Source: Planctomycetota bacterium
GTDB taxonomy: Bacteria; Planctomycetota; B15-G4
Reading direction: 5' to 3'
Assembly (NCBI GenBank): GCA_029259695.1
Contig: JAJDEQ010000071.1
Location: 1-32,088, forward strand
Length of the DNA: 32,088 bases
The notes below the pieces were generated by a model. The model was not told the origin of the DNA and did not search any database. It saw only the letters and a list, made by a program, of their open reading frames with translations. The position numbers were made by a program, and so were the translations under genes. Shown here piece by piece: positions 1 through 10,787 of this stretch. Numbering within the stretch: position 1 is the stretch's first letter; the number at the start of each line of letters is the position of its first letter.

Positions 1-192
1 GTGCGGGATGCAGTACATGCCCGGGTTGGCGTTGGCCGCTGCGAGCGCGGCTTCGATGTCGCTGCGGTCGGCCAGGGGGTGGAAGTCCCCCTTGTGATGC
101 GGCAGGGCCATCCAGGCGATGCCGCTCCAGATGAACAGCACGACCGCGCCGGCGCCCGCCGCGATGAGGACCGTCGTCAACTGCAGACCCAT
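1..192 (-). CDS. Small membrane-anchored protein of unknown function (partial, cut by window edge)
   Basis: Sixty-four codons are visible, and the C-terminus lies beyond the left edge. The start is ATG with GGAGG seven bases upstream (complement of 200-204). Residues about 5-30 form one hydrophobic segment that reads as an uncleaved N-terminal anchor. It is followed by a short soluble part with an AWMALPHHKGDF stretch, an acidic/alanine helix and a GMYCIPH end. This layout (anchor, then a Trp-Met-x-Leu-Pro-x-His turn, then an N-rich stretch and a [IM]Y-x-[IL]P motif) resembles small uncharacterised membrane proteins I have seen in Planctomycetota and Proteobacteria, but I cannot name a function. 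It lies downstream of aceA in the same direction, with hairpins between them, so it is probably its own transcript. The reading frame is well supported; the role is unknown. Confidence 0.6.
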   Translation of the reverse strand, partial: MGLQLTTVLIAAGAGAVVLFIWSGIAWMALPHHKGDFHPLADRSDIEAALAAANANPGMYCIPH

Positions 193-262
193 GTCCTTGC
201 CTCCCCGAGGGTGGGTGTGTCGAGGCGTTCCAGCTTAGCAGCGGGCTTCCCGGGAACGCGAC

Positions 263-342
263 GAGCCCCCCAACGGGAGAGCCCCCGTGGAGCGATCGCA
301 GTGGACCGCCCCGCGGGGGCTCGATGTATCGCCGGACGGCGA
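263..342 (-). terminator. Hairpin cluster after aceA, probable terminator
   Basis: Seven bases past the aceA stop is a short hairpin, TCGCC/GGCGA with a 4-base loop (329-342). Behind it GGGGGCTC (315-322) can pair with either of two copies of GAGCCCCC (263-270 and 279-286). The nearer pair extends to nine base pairs, 279-287 with 314-322, around a 26-base loop. No T-tract follows, so this would be an L-shaped, GC-only terminator of the kind common in high-GC bacteria. The two mutually exclusive pairings are noted under findings. Confidence 0.4.
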
Positions 343-349
343 GCCGTTT

Positions 350-1672
<1,323 letters not shown>

Positions 1673-1753
1673 GTCGCTTCCTTGGTCTTGGTGTGGTCGG
1701 TGGGAATGGGAGGGGGAGTTCCGGACGGGGACCGGTGCTCGGGAGTGCGTGGG

Positions 1754-3382
<1,629 letters not shown>

Positions 3383-3535
3383 GGTGACTCCCGCTGGTTG
3401 TGCGACTGCGGAACGACGGCCCCTGGCCCAGGAACAGCCCGTCTCCGAGCCCTGGTGCTGCCCGTCCCGGCCCGCGGCGCAGTGCCCCGCTGCGAGCTGT
3501 GTGAAGTCTTAACCAGATCGGCGAAGCGTCAATAA

Positions 3536-3567
3536 GTTGCTGCAAACAAACGTGTAACGACGTACAC
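3536..3567. promoter_or_regulatory. Candidate operator: TTGCTGCAA dyad plus GTGTA/TACAC dyad
   Basis: TTGCTGCAA (3537-3545) is a perfect odd palindrome; on the aceB strand its flank reads GTTTGCAGCAAC, which contains a TTTGCA half-site. RamB and PrpR of Actinobacteria are known to bind TTTGCAAA-like sites, so this fits an operator for the divergent regulator. Immediately beside it GTGTA-N6-TACAC (3552-3567) is a second dyad. Assignment is by resemblance and position only. Confidence 0.35.
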
Positions 3568-3584
3568 AGCCGTCAGGTCAATGT

Positions 3585-3607
3585 TGTAAATCTGTAAAGG
3601 GTGTAAA
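3585..3607 (+). repeat. Three TGTAAA direct repeats
   Basis: TGTAAA occurs at 3585-3590, 3593-3598 and 3602-3607, at spacings of 8 and 9 bp, in an AT-rich patch 75-97 bases before the regulator start. A related TGTAAC lies at 3553-3558. Tandem motifs at this density between two divergent genes look like a transcription-factor site or part of a promoter. They are not phased at a full helical turn, which weakens a simple operator reading. Confidence 0.4.
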
Positions 3608-3681
3608 TTGCCGGGACGCGGCCTGCCGATCGGGGGTGGGGGTGCCCAGGCGCCCCGAGACCGCGTGCGAGGCGCAGAGAA

Positions 3682-5127
3682 ATGGCCAAGACCAAGGCGA
3701 TGCTGGGCAGCAAGGTGCGCCGCTTGCGGCGCGACCAGGGGCGCACCCAGGTGCAGTTGGCGGAGGAACTGGGGATATCCGCCAGCTACCTCAACCTGAT
3801 CGAGCACGACCAGCGGCCGGTGACAGCGCCGCTGCTGATCAAGCTGTCCAAGGTGCTCGGCGTGGGCATGTCCACCTTCGACGAGGACGAGGAGGTGCGA
3901 CTGGCCGCCGACCTGGCCGAGGTCTTCGGCGACCCGCTGTTCCGCGAGGTCGAACTGGGGACGCGTGACTTCCGCGAACTGGCCGAGGCGTCGCCGGCGG
4001 CCTGCCAGGCGGTGCTCAAGCTCTATCACGCGTACCGCGGTTCCCGCGCGGACGCCCAGGCCCTGGCCGAGCAGCTCTCCGACGAGGAGCAGACGCTCGG
4101 GTTGGAGGGCACCCGGGCTCCCTCCGAAGAGGTCAGCGACTTCCTCCAGGGCCACGCCAACCACTTCCCCGACCTGGAACTGGCGGCGGAAGCGCTGTGG
4201 AAGGAGATCGGCAGCGACGCGGACCTGGAGCGGGGCCTGAGCGGATTCCTGCTCAAGGCTCACGGCGTGCGCGTGGACGTGGTCAGCAGCGCCGAGGCCT
4301 CCGGCGCCGTGCGGCGCTTCCACGCGGCCTCGCGCCGGCTCGTGCTCTCGGAAGTGCTGCCGCCGCGCAGCCGCAACTTCCAGCTCGCGCACCAGATCGC
4401 GTTGCTGAGCCACCTGCCGCTGCTCGATCACTACGTCCAGGAGGGCCCGCTGACGGCGGATGACTCCCGGGCCCTGGGCCGCGTGGCCCTGGCGAACTAC
4501 TTCGCCGGCGCCGTGCTCATGCCCTACGAACGTTTCCTCGATGCGGCGCGCTCGGTGCGTTACGACATCGAGATGCTGGGTCACCGCTTCCGGACCAGCT
4601 TCGAGCAGGTCTGCCACCGGCTGACGACCATGCAGCGGCCGGGCAATCGCGGCGTGCCGTTCCACATGATCCGCGTCGACATCGCGGGCAACATCTCCAA
4701 ACGGTTCAGCGCGTCGGGAATCCGCTTCGCCCGCTACAGCGGCGTGTGTCCCCGCTGGAACGTGCACGCGGCCTTCCTCACCCCGGGCTTCATCCGCACG
4801 CAGATGTCGCGCATGCCCGACAGCACGACCTACTTCTGCCTGGCCCGGACGGTGCGCAAGGAGGGGGGCGGCTACCAGGTGACGCCCAGCCGCCTGGCCA
4901 TCGGGCTGGGTTGCGAGGTGGTCTACGCGCCGGAGCTGGTCTACGCCGACGGGGTCGATCTGGAGAACCTCGACGCCTCGGTGCCGGTGGGCATCACCTG
5001 TCGCCTGTGCGAGCGCAGTGACTGCGCCCAGCGGGCCTTCCCGGCCCTGCGCCAGCACATGAACATCAACGAGAACGTCCGCGGACTGTCCTTCTACGGG
5101 GCGTCGGTCGCGGAGGGTGGCGAGTGA
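3682..5127 (+). CDS. ScfR-family (RamB/PrpR-like) transcriptional regulator with XRE HTH
   Basis: Predicted DNA-binding switch for short-chain acyl-CoA/acetate metabolism. Residues about 9-63 are an XRE/Cro-type helix-turn-helix (RTQVQLAEELGISASYLNLIE). The middle is an IrrE/M78-like fold in which the HExxH zinc motif is replaced (AHQIALLSH), so it should not be a protease. The C-terminal part has the ScfR/DUF2083 pattern with C440-x2-C443-x4-C448 (CRLCERSDC) followed by QRAFPALRQH. In Mycobacterium PrpR this region binds CoA and an Fe-S cluster through cysteines; equivalent chemistry here is an inference. The 481-residue length matches RamB/PrpR. ATG has a modest GAGG nine bases upstream. 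Divergence from aceBA argues that aceBA is its target, as with RamB in Corynebacterium; the beta-oxidation genes downstream may also be. Whether it represses or activates cannot be read here. Confidence 0.88.
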   Translation: MAKTKAMLGSKVRRLRRDQGRTQVQLAEELGISASYLNLIEHDQRPVTAPLLIKLSKVLGVGMSTFDEDEEVRLAADLAEVFGDPLFREVELGTRDFRELAEASPAACQAVLKLYHAYRGSRADAQALAEQLSDEEQTLGLEGTRAPSEEVSDFLQGHANHFPDLELAAEALWKEIGSDADLERGLSGFLLKAHGVRVDVVSSAEASGAVRRFHAASRRLVLSEVLPPRSRNFQLAHQIALLSHLPLLDHYVQEGPLTADDSRALGRVALANYFAGAVLMPYERFLDAARSVRYDIEMLGHRFRTSFEQVCHRLTTMQRPGNRGVPFHMIRVDIAGNISKRFSASGIRFARYSGVCPRWNVHAAFLTPGFIRTQMSRMPDSTTYFCLARTVRKEGGGYQVTPSRLAIGLGCEVVYAPELVYADGVDLENLDASVPVGITCRLCERSDCAQRAFPALRQHMNINENVRGLSFYGASVAEGGE

Positions 5128-5162
5128 GCACGGGTGCCCTGGCCGCGGTGCGGGATCGGGCT

Positions 5163-5220
5163 GAACCCGAGGCCCCTGGCGGGCCGATGAAGGCTGGGGG
5201 CCGCCAGGGCCCCGGGGTTC
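5163..5220 (+). promoter_or_regulatory. Large imperfect hairpin just upstream of fadN
   Basis: Two 20-base arms (5163-5182 and 5201-5220) pair at 17 of 20 positions around an 18-base loop. The inner nine pairs, CCCTGGCGG with CCGCCAGGG, are perfect. It begins 35 bases after the regulator's stop and ends 5 bases before the fadN Shine-Dalgarno sequence. It could terminate the regulator transcript or act in the fadN leader. There is no T-tract, so a pure intrinsic terminator is not assured. Confidence 0.55.
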
Positions 5221-5225
5221 CCTGT

Positions 5226-5230
5226 GGAGG
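5226..5230 (+). promoter_or_regulatory. Ribosome binding site that sets the fadN start
   Basis: GGAGG five bases before ATG 5236 is a strong Shine-Dalgarno match. It rules against the in-frame GTG at 5224, which would overlap the site and has no site of its own. Confidence 0.75.
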
Positions 5231-5235
5231 TCGCC

Positions 5236-7698
5236 ATGACGGTCCAGACCATGATCGATGACGTCACCGAGACCGCGGGCCGGCGGGCACCCGAGCCCGA
5301 CCTGCGCCTCGATCGGGCCGCGGTGCTGGGCGCCGGCGTCATGGGCGCCGCCATCGCCGCGCACCTGGCCAATGCCGGCCTCGACGTCCTGCTGCTCGAC
5401 GTCAAGACGGCTCCCGGCGGGCAGACCGCCGACGGCCGGACAGGGGGCGATGCCCGCGCGCTGACCGATCGTGCGGCCCGGGGCGGCCTGGCCCAGGCCC
5501 GCAAGGCCCAGCCGCCGGCCTTCTTCACGCCGCGCAACGCAGCCCGGATTCGCACCGGCAATCTCGAGGACGACCTGGGCCAACTGGCGCACGTCGACTG
5601 GGTCGTCGAGGCGGTGGTCGAGAACCTGGAGATCAAGCGCGGCCTGTTCGCGCGGGTCGCCGAACACCTGGCGCCGCACGCCTTGCTGACGAGCAACACG
5701 TCCGGACTCACCGCGGAGTCCCTGGCCGAGGTGCTCCCCGCCGAGCGTCGCCCGCGCTTCTTCGTCACGCACTTCTTCAATCCGCCGCGCTACCTGCACC
5801 TGCTGGAGCTGGTCGCCGCGCCGGGCACCGACGCCGGCGTGCTCGCCGCCTTCGGTCACTTCGCCGAGCGCAGGTTGGGCAAGGGTGTGGTGACCGCCAA
5901 GGACACCCCGAACTTCATCGGCAATCGCATCGGCCTGTTCTCGTTCATGCACACCGTGCGCAGCATGCAGGGCACGGACTTGTCGGTGGCAGCGGTCGAC
6001 GCCCTGACCGGGCCGCTCATGGGGCGTCCGCGCAGCGCCACCTTCCGCACGGCCGACCTGGTCGGCCTGGACACCCTGCTGCACGTCGCCGGCAACCTGC
6101 ACGCGCGTCTCGAGCACGACCCGGCACGGGACACCTTCGTGCCTCCCCCGTGGCTGGCCGACATGGCGGGGCGCGGTTGGCTGGGCGTGAAGTCCGGACG
6201 CGGCTTCTACAGCAAGACGCGCGAGGGCATCCTGATGCTCGATCCGGCGGCGGGGGAGTACGTCCCGCGACCGGCCGCGCCGCTGCCGGCGGAAGCTGCG
6301 GCGCAACTGGCGGCACTGCGCAAGCTGGCGCCCGCCGAACGGCTGGCCGCGCTGGTGGGTGACGCGAGTGACCTGGGCCGCTTCGCGTGGTCCGTGATCG
6401 GCGGCACGCTGCACTACGCGGCGAGCTGCATCCCCGAGATCGCCGACGACCTGTGGGCCGTGGACCGCGCCATGCGCTGGGGCTTCGGCTGGAAGCAGGG
6501 ACCGTTCGAACTCTGGGACGCGCTGGGCGTGGAGGCCACGGCGTCGCGGCTGGCGGACGAAGGCCAGCCGATCCCGGCGCTGGTGGACTCCCTGCTGAGC
6601 TCGGGTGGCGACAGCTTCTACGAGGGCTCCGGTGGCGCGACGACGGTCTTCGCGCCCGCAGCGGGGACGCACGTGGAGCCGGCTGCTCGTCCCCGCGTGC
6701 TCGAGCTGTCGGCGGTGCGCGCCGCCGGGCGCGTGATCCAGACGATCCCCGAAGCGAGCCTGCTCGACCTGGGCGACGACGTGTTGTGCGTCGAGTTCCA
6801 CGGCAAGATGAACGTACTCGGCCCGGAGCTGGGTGAGCTCATGCTGGCGGCGGTGGAGCGCGTGGAGCGCGAACACGCCGGGCTGGTGGTGGGCAACCAG
6901 GGCGAGCACTTCAGCGCGGGGGCGAACCTCGCGCTCGTGCTCGGCGCGGCCCTCGCCGGCGACTTCGACGGGATCGAACGGCTCGTGCGTTCGTTCCAGG
7001 AGCTGAACCAGCGGCTGCGCTTCTGCCGTCGTCCCGTGGTCGTGGCGCCGCACGGCCGCACGCTCGGTGGCGGCTGCGAGATCACGCTCCACGCCGCGGC
7101 CGTCTGCGCCAGCGCCGAGAGCTATATCGGTCTGGTGGAGGTGGGCGCCGGACTGATCCCGGCCGGGGGCGGCTGCAAGGAGCTGCTGCGCCGGGCCGAC
7201 GAGGCGATTCCCGACGGGGTGCCGTTGGACCCGTTGCCGCTGCTGATGCGCGTGTTCGAGACGATCGGCATGGGCGCGGTGGCGACGAGCGGTGCCGAAG
7301 CCCGGCGCATGGGGTTCCTGCGGCCGTCCGACGTGGTCGTGATGAACTCCGAGCACGTCCTGCACGACGCCCGCGAACTCGTGCTCGGCCTGCACCGCGT
7401 CGGCTGGCAGCCGCCGGCGCCACGTCACGACATCCGCGTGATGGGGGCGGACGGCCTGGCCGCGTTGCGCGTTGGCATGTTCAACTTCGCGGAGAGCGGC
7501 ACGCTGCTGGCGCACGATGCCGTCGTGGGCGAGCACCTGGCGCGCATCCTGTGCGGCGGCGACGGCCCGGCGCGCAGCGTCAGCGAGGACGACCTGCTGG
7601 ACCTGGAGCGCGAGGCGTTCCTGAGTCTGTGCGGCGAAGCGGCGACCCAGGCCCGCATGAAGCACCTGCTCGAGACGGGCAAGCCGCTGAGGAACTGA
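5236..7698 (+). CDS. fadN: 3-hydroxyacyl-CoA dehydrogenase / enoyl-CoA hydratase fusion, FadN type
   Basis: Catalyses two steps of beta-oxidation, hydration of enoyl-CoA and NAD-dependent oxidation of 3-hydroxyacyl-CoA. At 820 residues its domain order is dehydrogenase first, crotonase last, as in Bacillus FadN and opposite to E. coli FadB. The Rossmann motif GAGVMG is at residues 32-37, and the dehydrogenase catalytic histidine lies in THFFNPPRYLHLLELV. NFIGNRIG links to the C-terminal dehydrogenase helices. The crotonase part (about 480-820) has the oxyanion stretch HFSAGANL, and the two expected glutamates are in LGGGCEITLH and GLVEVGAGLIPAGGG, so both activities should be intact. The thiolase follows 86 bp later and completes the cycle. 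It may be regulated with the glyoxylate genes by the upstream ScfR protein. The start is fixed by GGAGG at 5226. Confidence 0.93.
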   Translation: MTVQTMIDDVTETAGRRAPEPDLRLDRAAVLGAGVMGAAIAAHLANAGLDVLLLDVKTAPGGQTADGRTGGDARALTDRAARGGLAQARKAQPPAFFTPRNAARIRTGNLEDDLGQLAHVDWVVEAVVENLEIKRGLFARVAEHLAPHALLTSNTSGLTAESLAEVLPAERRPRFFVTHFFNPPRYLHLLELVAAPGTDAGVLAAFGHFAERRLGKGVVTAKDTPNFIGNRIGLFSFMHTVRSMQGTDLSVAAVDALTGPLMGRPRSATFRTADLVGLDTLLHVAGNLHARLEHDPARDTFVPPPWLADMAGRGWLGVKSGRGFYSKTREGILMLDPAAGEYVPRPAAPLPAEAAAQLAALRKLAPAERLAALVGDASDLGRFAWSVIGGTLHYAASCIPEIADDLWAVDRAMRWGFGWKQGPFELWDALGVEATASRLADEGQPIPALVDSLLSSGGDSFYEGSGGATTVFAPAAGTHVEPAARPRVLELSAVRAAGRVIQTIPEASLLDLGDDVLCVEFHGKMNVLGPELGELMLAAVERVEREHAGLVVGNQGEHFSAGANLALVLGAALAGDFDGIERLVRSFQELNQRLRFCRRPVVVAPHGRTLGGGCEITLHAAAVCASAESYIGLVEVGAGLIPAGGGCKELLRRADEAIPDGVPLDPLPLLMRVFETIGMGAVATSGAEARRMGFLRPSDVVVMNSEHVLHDARELVLGLHRVGWQPPAPRHDIRVMGADGLAALRVGMFNFAESGTLLAHDAVVGEHLARILCGGDGPARSVSEDDLLDLEREAFLSLCGEAATQARMKHLLETGKPLRN

Positions 7699-7784
7699 AC
7701 GGCCGGGGCGACCCGAAGCCAGCACGCGCCGCCGCGCGAACGATCTGAATCCCGCACGACTCGCCACGGAGTCGAGGAGCCAAG

Positions 7785-8924
7785 ATGGAACCAGCCGTCA
7801 TCGTGTCCGCCGCCCGCACGCCGGTCGGCAAGGCGCCGCGGGGCGCCCTGAGTCGCACCCGCTCGGACGAGCTGGGAGCGCACGCCGTCCGGGCCGCCCT
7901 CGAGCGGGCCCCGGGCATCACCCCCGAGGACGTGCAGGACGTCGTCATCGGCTGCGCCTTCCCGGAAGGCGAGCAGGGGCTGGACGTGGCGCGCATCGTG
8001 GGCTTGCGTGCCGGCCTGCCGGACCGCGTGCCGGCCATGACCGTGAACCGCTTCTGCGCCAGCGGTCTGGAGAGCATCGCCCGGGCTGCCGATCGCATCG
8101 GCTCCGGAGCGATCGACGTGGCCGTCGCGGGCGGGCTCGAGTCCATGAGCCACGTGCCCATGACGGGCAACACTGTCCGCCCCAACCCGACCCGGGCCCA
8201 GCACGCACCCGACGTCTACATGGGCATGGGGCTCACCGCCGAGCGGGTGGCCACGCGCTTCGGCGTGAGCCGCGAGGAGCAGGACGCGTTCGCGGTGCGC
8301 AGTCATGAGCGCGCCCTGGCCGCGCAACAGCAGGGCCGCTTCGTCGACGAGATCGCTCCGTTCGGTTCCTTCACCACGGACGAGGGGCCGCGGGCCGACA
8401 CCAGTGCCGAGACGCTGGCCGGACTGCGCCCTGCCTTCCACGCGGGGGGGACGGTCACGGCGGGCAACTCGTCGCAGATCAGCGATGGAGCCGCGGCGGT
8501 CGTGCTGACCAGCGAGCGCCACGCGGCGCGGCTCGGGCTGGCGCCGATCGGTCGCCTGTTGGCGTACGCGGTCGTGGGCGTGCCGCCTGACATCATGGGC
8601 ATCGGGCCGATCCCCGCGATCCCCGCCGCGTTGGCCCAGGCCGGCCTGACGCTCGACCAGATCGACCTGTTCGAGATCAACGAGGCCTTCGCCTCGCAGG
8701 CGGTGCACGTGGCGCGCGAGCTGTCGATCGACCCGGAGCGGCTCAACGTGAACGGAGGCGCCATCGCGCTCGGCCACCCGCTGGGCGCCACCGGCGCCCG
8801 TCTGACCACCACGCTGCTCTACGAACTGGGTCGGCGCGGCGCGCGCTACGGCGTGGTGAGCATGTGCGTCGGAGGTGGCATGGGTGCGGCAGCCGTGATC
8901 GAACGCGCCCCGGCGGCCGCCTGA
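7785..8924 (+). CDS. fadA: Acetyl-CoA acyltransferase (3-ketoacyl-CoA thiolase)
   Basis: Thiolytic cleavage of 3-ketoacyl-CoA to acetyl-CoA and a shortened acyl-CoA, the last beta-oxidation step. Residue 91 in [13 protein letters not shown] is the acyl-accepting cysteine. The conserved [23 protein letters not shown] (His 331) and [10 protein letters not shown] (Cys 361) boxes complete the triad. The 379-residue length is normal for a degradative thiolase. GAGGAG lies six bases upstream of ATG. A small stem CGACTC/GAGTCG (7757-7774) abuts this site and could modestly affect translation. It follows the FadN-type fusion, as in the fadNA arrangement of Bacillus; the two almost certainly work as one beta-oxidation pair. 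The C-terminal family signatures cannot distinguish medium- from long-chain preference. Confidence 0.94.
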   Translation: MEPAVIVSAARTPVGKAPRGALSRTRSDELGAHAVRAALERAPGITPEDVQDVVIGCAFPEGEQGLDVARIVGLRAGLPDRVPAMTVNRFCASGLESIARAADRIGSGAIDVAVAGGLESMSHVPMTGNTVRPNPTRAQHAPDVYMGMGLTAERVATRFGVSREEQDAFAVRSHERALAAQQQGRFVDEIAPFGSFTTDEGPRADTSAETLAGLRPAFHAGGTVTAGNSSQISDGAAAVVLTSERHAARLGLAPIGRLLAYAVVGVPPDIMGIGPIPAIPAALAQAGLTLDQIDLFEINEAFASQAVHVARELSIDPERLNVNGGAIALGHPLGATGARLTTTLLYELGRRGARYGVVSMCVGGGMGAAAVIERAPAAA

Positions 8925-9018
8925 TGCCGGCGCCGCCTGGAGCCACGCCGGGTGTCGTGGCTCGCAGGGAGCCCGGTAGGATGTGCTGCGCCGGACCCCA
9001 AGCTGGGTGCCGCGCCGA

Positions 9019-9060
9019 GCCGATGAGTGAGGACGAGTCGCCGATGAGTGAGAACGAGCC
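9019..9060 (+). repeat. 21-bp tandem duplication with a mini-ORF before fadD
   Basis: Two adjacent 21-base copies (9019-9039, 9040-9060) differ at two positions. Each contains ATGAGTGAG, and together they lie in a 20-codon frame (9023-9085) that stops eight bases before the chosen fadD start. This could be a leader peptide or a chance in-frame duplication; no clear Shine-Dalgarno precedes it. Confidence 0.5.
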
Positions 9061-9092
9061 GTGCCCAGACGCCCCGGATCGATGAACCGAGC

Positions 9093-10787
9093 ATGAACGA
9101 GCAGAGCTGGCACGCCCACTACGAGCCCGGTGTCCCGTGGCAGATGTCCTTCGCGGAGCTCACGCTGGGCGACATGCTGACGCGCGCGGCCGAGCGCTTC
9201 GGCGATCAGCCCGCGATCCTGTTCCAGAACTGCCGCATGAGCTACCGCGAGCTCGAGCACGAGGTGGACTGCCTGGCGACGGCGCTGGCCCGGCTGGGGG
9301 TGGAGCGCGGTGACCGGGTGGCGATCCACCTGCCCAACGTGCCCCAGGCGGTGATCTCCTACTACGCCGTGCTGCGCCTCGGCGCGGTGGTCGTGATGAC
9401 CAACCCGATGTACGTGGAGCGCGAGATCGAGGAGCAGTGGAACGACGCCGGTTGCGAGATCGCGATCACGGCCGACTTCCTCTACGAGCGGCACCTGGAG
9501 GACCTGCGCGAGCGGCTCCCGGTACGGCACTACATCGTGGCCTCGATCCCGGAGTACCTGCGCTTCCCGCTCAATTGGATCGCGCCCTTCGCCCTGCGGC
9601 GCCAGGACCCGCCGGTGATCGCCCGGGTGGAGATGGGGGAGACCGTCTCGGCCTTCCGGGAGCTGGTGTCCGCCACGGAACCCGACCTGCCGCAGGTCGC
9701 GGTCGGCTTCGACGACCTGGCCGTGCTCCAGTACACGGGCGGGACGACCGGGCGCAGCAAGGGCGCGATGCTCACGCACCGCAACCTCTCGTGCAACGTA
9801 CAACAGACGCGCGCGTGGTTCTCCGACCTGGAGGAGGGGCGCGAGGTGATGCTCACCGCGCTGCCGTTGTTCCACGTGTTCGGCATGACGGTGTGCCTGA
9901 ACTTCGCCGTGTTCACCGGCGCCGCGATCGTGCTGATCGCCAACCCGCGCAACATCGGTCGCATCGCCGAGGCGATCGAACGCCACAAGGTCACGCGCTT
10001 CCCCGCCGTGCCGACGATGTACGGCGCGATCAACGTGCACCCCGACGTGGAGAAGCTCGACCTGTCGTCGGTGAAGAGCTGCCTGTCGGGCTCGGCCCCG
10101 TTGCCGGACGACACGCTGCGACGCTTCGAAGAACTCACGGGGGGGCGCATCGTCGAGGGCTTCGGTCTGACCGAGTCGTCGCCGGTGACGCACGTCAACC
10201 CGCTCACCGGGGCGCGCAAGGTGGGCAGCATCGGCTTGCCCGTCACCGGCACCGTGGCACGCATCGTGGACCCGGTCACGGGCAACGAGGAGTTAGCTGC
10301 GGGGGAGACCGGCGAACTCGTCATCTCCGGACCGCAGATCATGGCGGGCTACTGGAAGCGCGAGGAGGCCACGGCAGAGACCCTGCGCGACGGCTGGCTG
10401 TTCACGGGAGACCTCGCGACGGTCGACGACGATGGGTACTTCCGCATCGTCGGTCGCAAGAAGGACATGATCGTGGCGAGTGGCTACAACGTGTACCCCG
10501 ACGAGATCGACCGTGTGCTGTGTGCGCATCCCGCCGTGCTCGAGGCCTGCACGATCGGCATCCCCGACGAGCACCGCGGCGAGACGGTCAAGTCGTTCGT
10601 GGTGCTCACGCCCGGCGTGGAGGCCGACGTGGCCGAGTTGCGCGACTGGTGTCGCGCCGAGCTGGCGCCGTACAAGGTCCCGCGGGAGATCGAGTTCCGC
10701 GACGACCTGCCCAAGTCGGCGGTGCTCAAGCTGCTCCGTCGGACGCTGCGCGACGAGGTCCTGGCGGCATCCGCCAAGGCCTCCTGA
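9093..10787 (+). CDS. fadD: Long-chain fatty-acid-CoA ligase (acyl-CoA synthetase)
   Basis: Activates free fatty acids to acyl-CoA with ATP, feeding the FadN/FadA pair next to it; usually membrane-associated. It has 564 residues with all ANL-superfamily boxes: the ATP-binding loop YTGGTTGRSKGAMLTHRNL (about 214-232), the GFGLTESSPVTH adenylate box, the hinge region DGWLFTGDLATVDDDGYFRIVGRKKD, and the C-terminal lysine region KSAVLKLLRRTLRD. ATG 9093 is preferred because the protein then begins MNEQSWHAHYEPGVPW, matching the W-x2-HY-x2-GVP opening of FadD proteins. An in-frame GTG at 9048 would add 15 residues encoded by a tandem repeat. No strong Shine-Dalgarno is seen before either. It is 168 bp after the thiolase, so co-transcription is likely but not certain. 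Confidence 0.93.
   Translation: MNEQSWHAHYEPGVPWQMSFAELTLGDMLTRAAERFGDQPAILFQNCRMSYRELEHEVDCLATALARLGVERGDRVAIHLPNVPQAVISYYAVLRLGAVVVMTNPMYVEREIEEQWNDAGCEIAITADFLYERHLEDLRERLPVRHYIVASIPEYLRFPLNWIAPFALRRQDPPVIARVEMGETVSAFRELVSATEPDLPQVAVGFDDLAVLQYTGGTTGRSKGAMLTHRNLSCNVQQTRAWFSDLEEGREVMLTALPLFHVFGMTVCLNFAVFTGAAIVLIANPRNIGRIAEAIERHKVTRFPAVPTMYGAINVHPDVEKLDLSSVKSCLSGSAPLPDDTLRRFEELTGGRIVEGFGLTESSPVTHVNPLTGARKVGSIGLPVTGTVARIVDPVTGNEELAAGETGELVISGPQIMAGYWKREEATAETLRDGWLFTGDLATVDDDGYFRIVGRKKDMIVASGYNVYPDEIDRVLCAHPAVLEACTIGIPDEHRGETVKSFVVLTPGVEADVAELRDWCRAELAPYKVPREIEFRDDLPKSAVLKLLRRTLRDEVLAASAKAS

Larger units (their letters stand above)
3383..3681. promoter_or_regulatory. Divergent aceBA / regulator control region
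   Basis: This gap separates two outward-reading genes and must hold both promoters. Its central part (about 3530-3610) is strikingly AT-rich for this genome. Reading toward aceB, TTGACC (complement of 3575-3580) lies 18 bp before TTACAC (complement of 3551-3556), a weak -35/-10 pair. The region also carries two small dyads and three TGTAAA direct repeats, listed separately. The aceB-proximal part (3383-3500) is ordinary GC-rich sequence in which I see nothing distinctive. Assignment of exact promoters is tentative. Confidence 0.55.

Noticed and set aside
3682..5127. Metalloprotease activity (IrrE/M78) for the regulator
   Set aside because: HExxH is not present; only the fold outline remains.
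3529..7767. A 1412-codon open frame on the minus strand antisense to the regulator and fadN
   Set aside because: Its product is a His/Arg/Gln/Gly-rich string without domains, and the plus strand carries two clear enzyme/regulator genes. It results from biased third positions in high-GC DNA.
7425..10193. A 922-codon open frame on the minus strand opposite fadA and fadD
   Set aside because: Same low-complexity, motif-free composition; the plus strand has complete thiolase and acyl-CoA ligase signatures.
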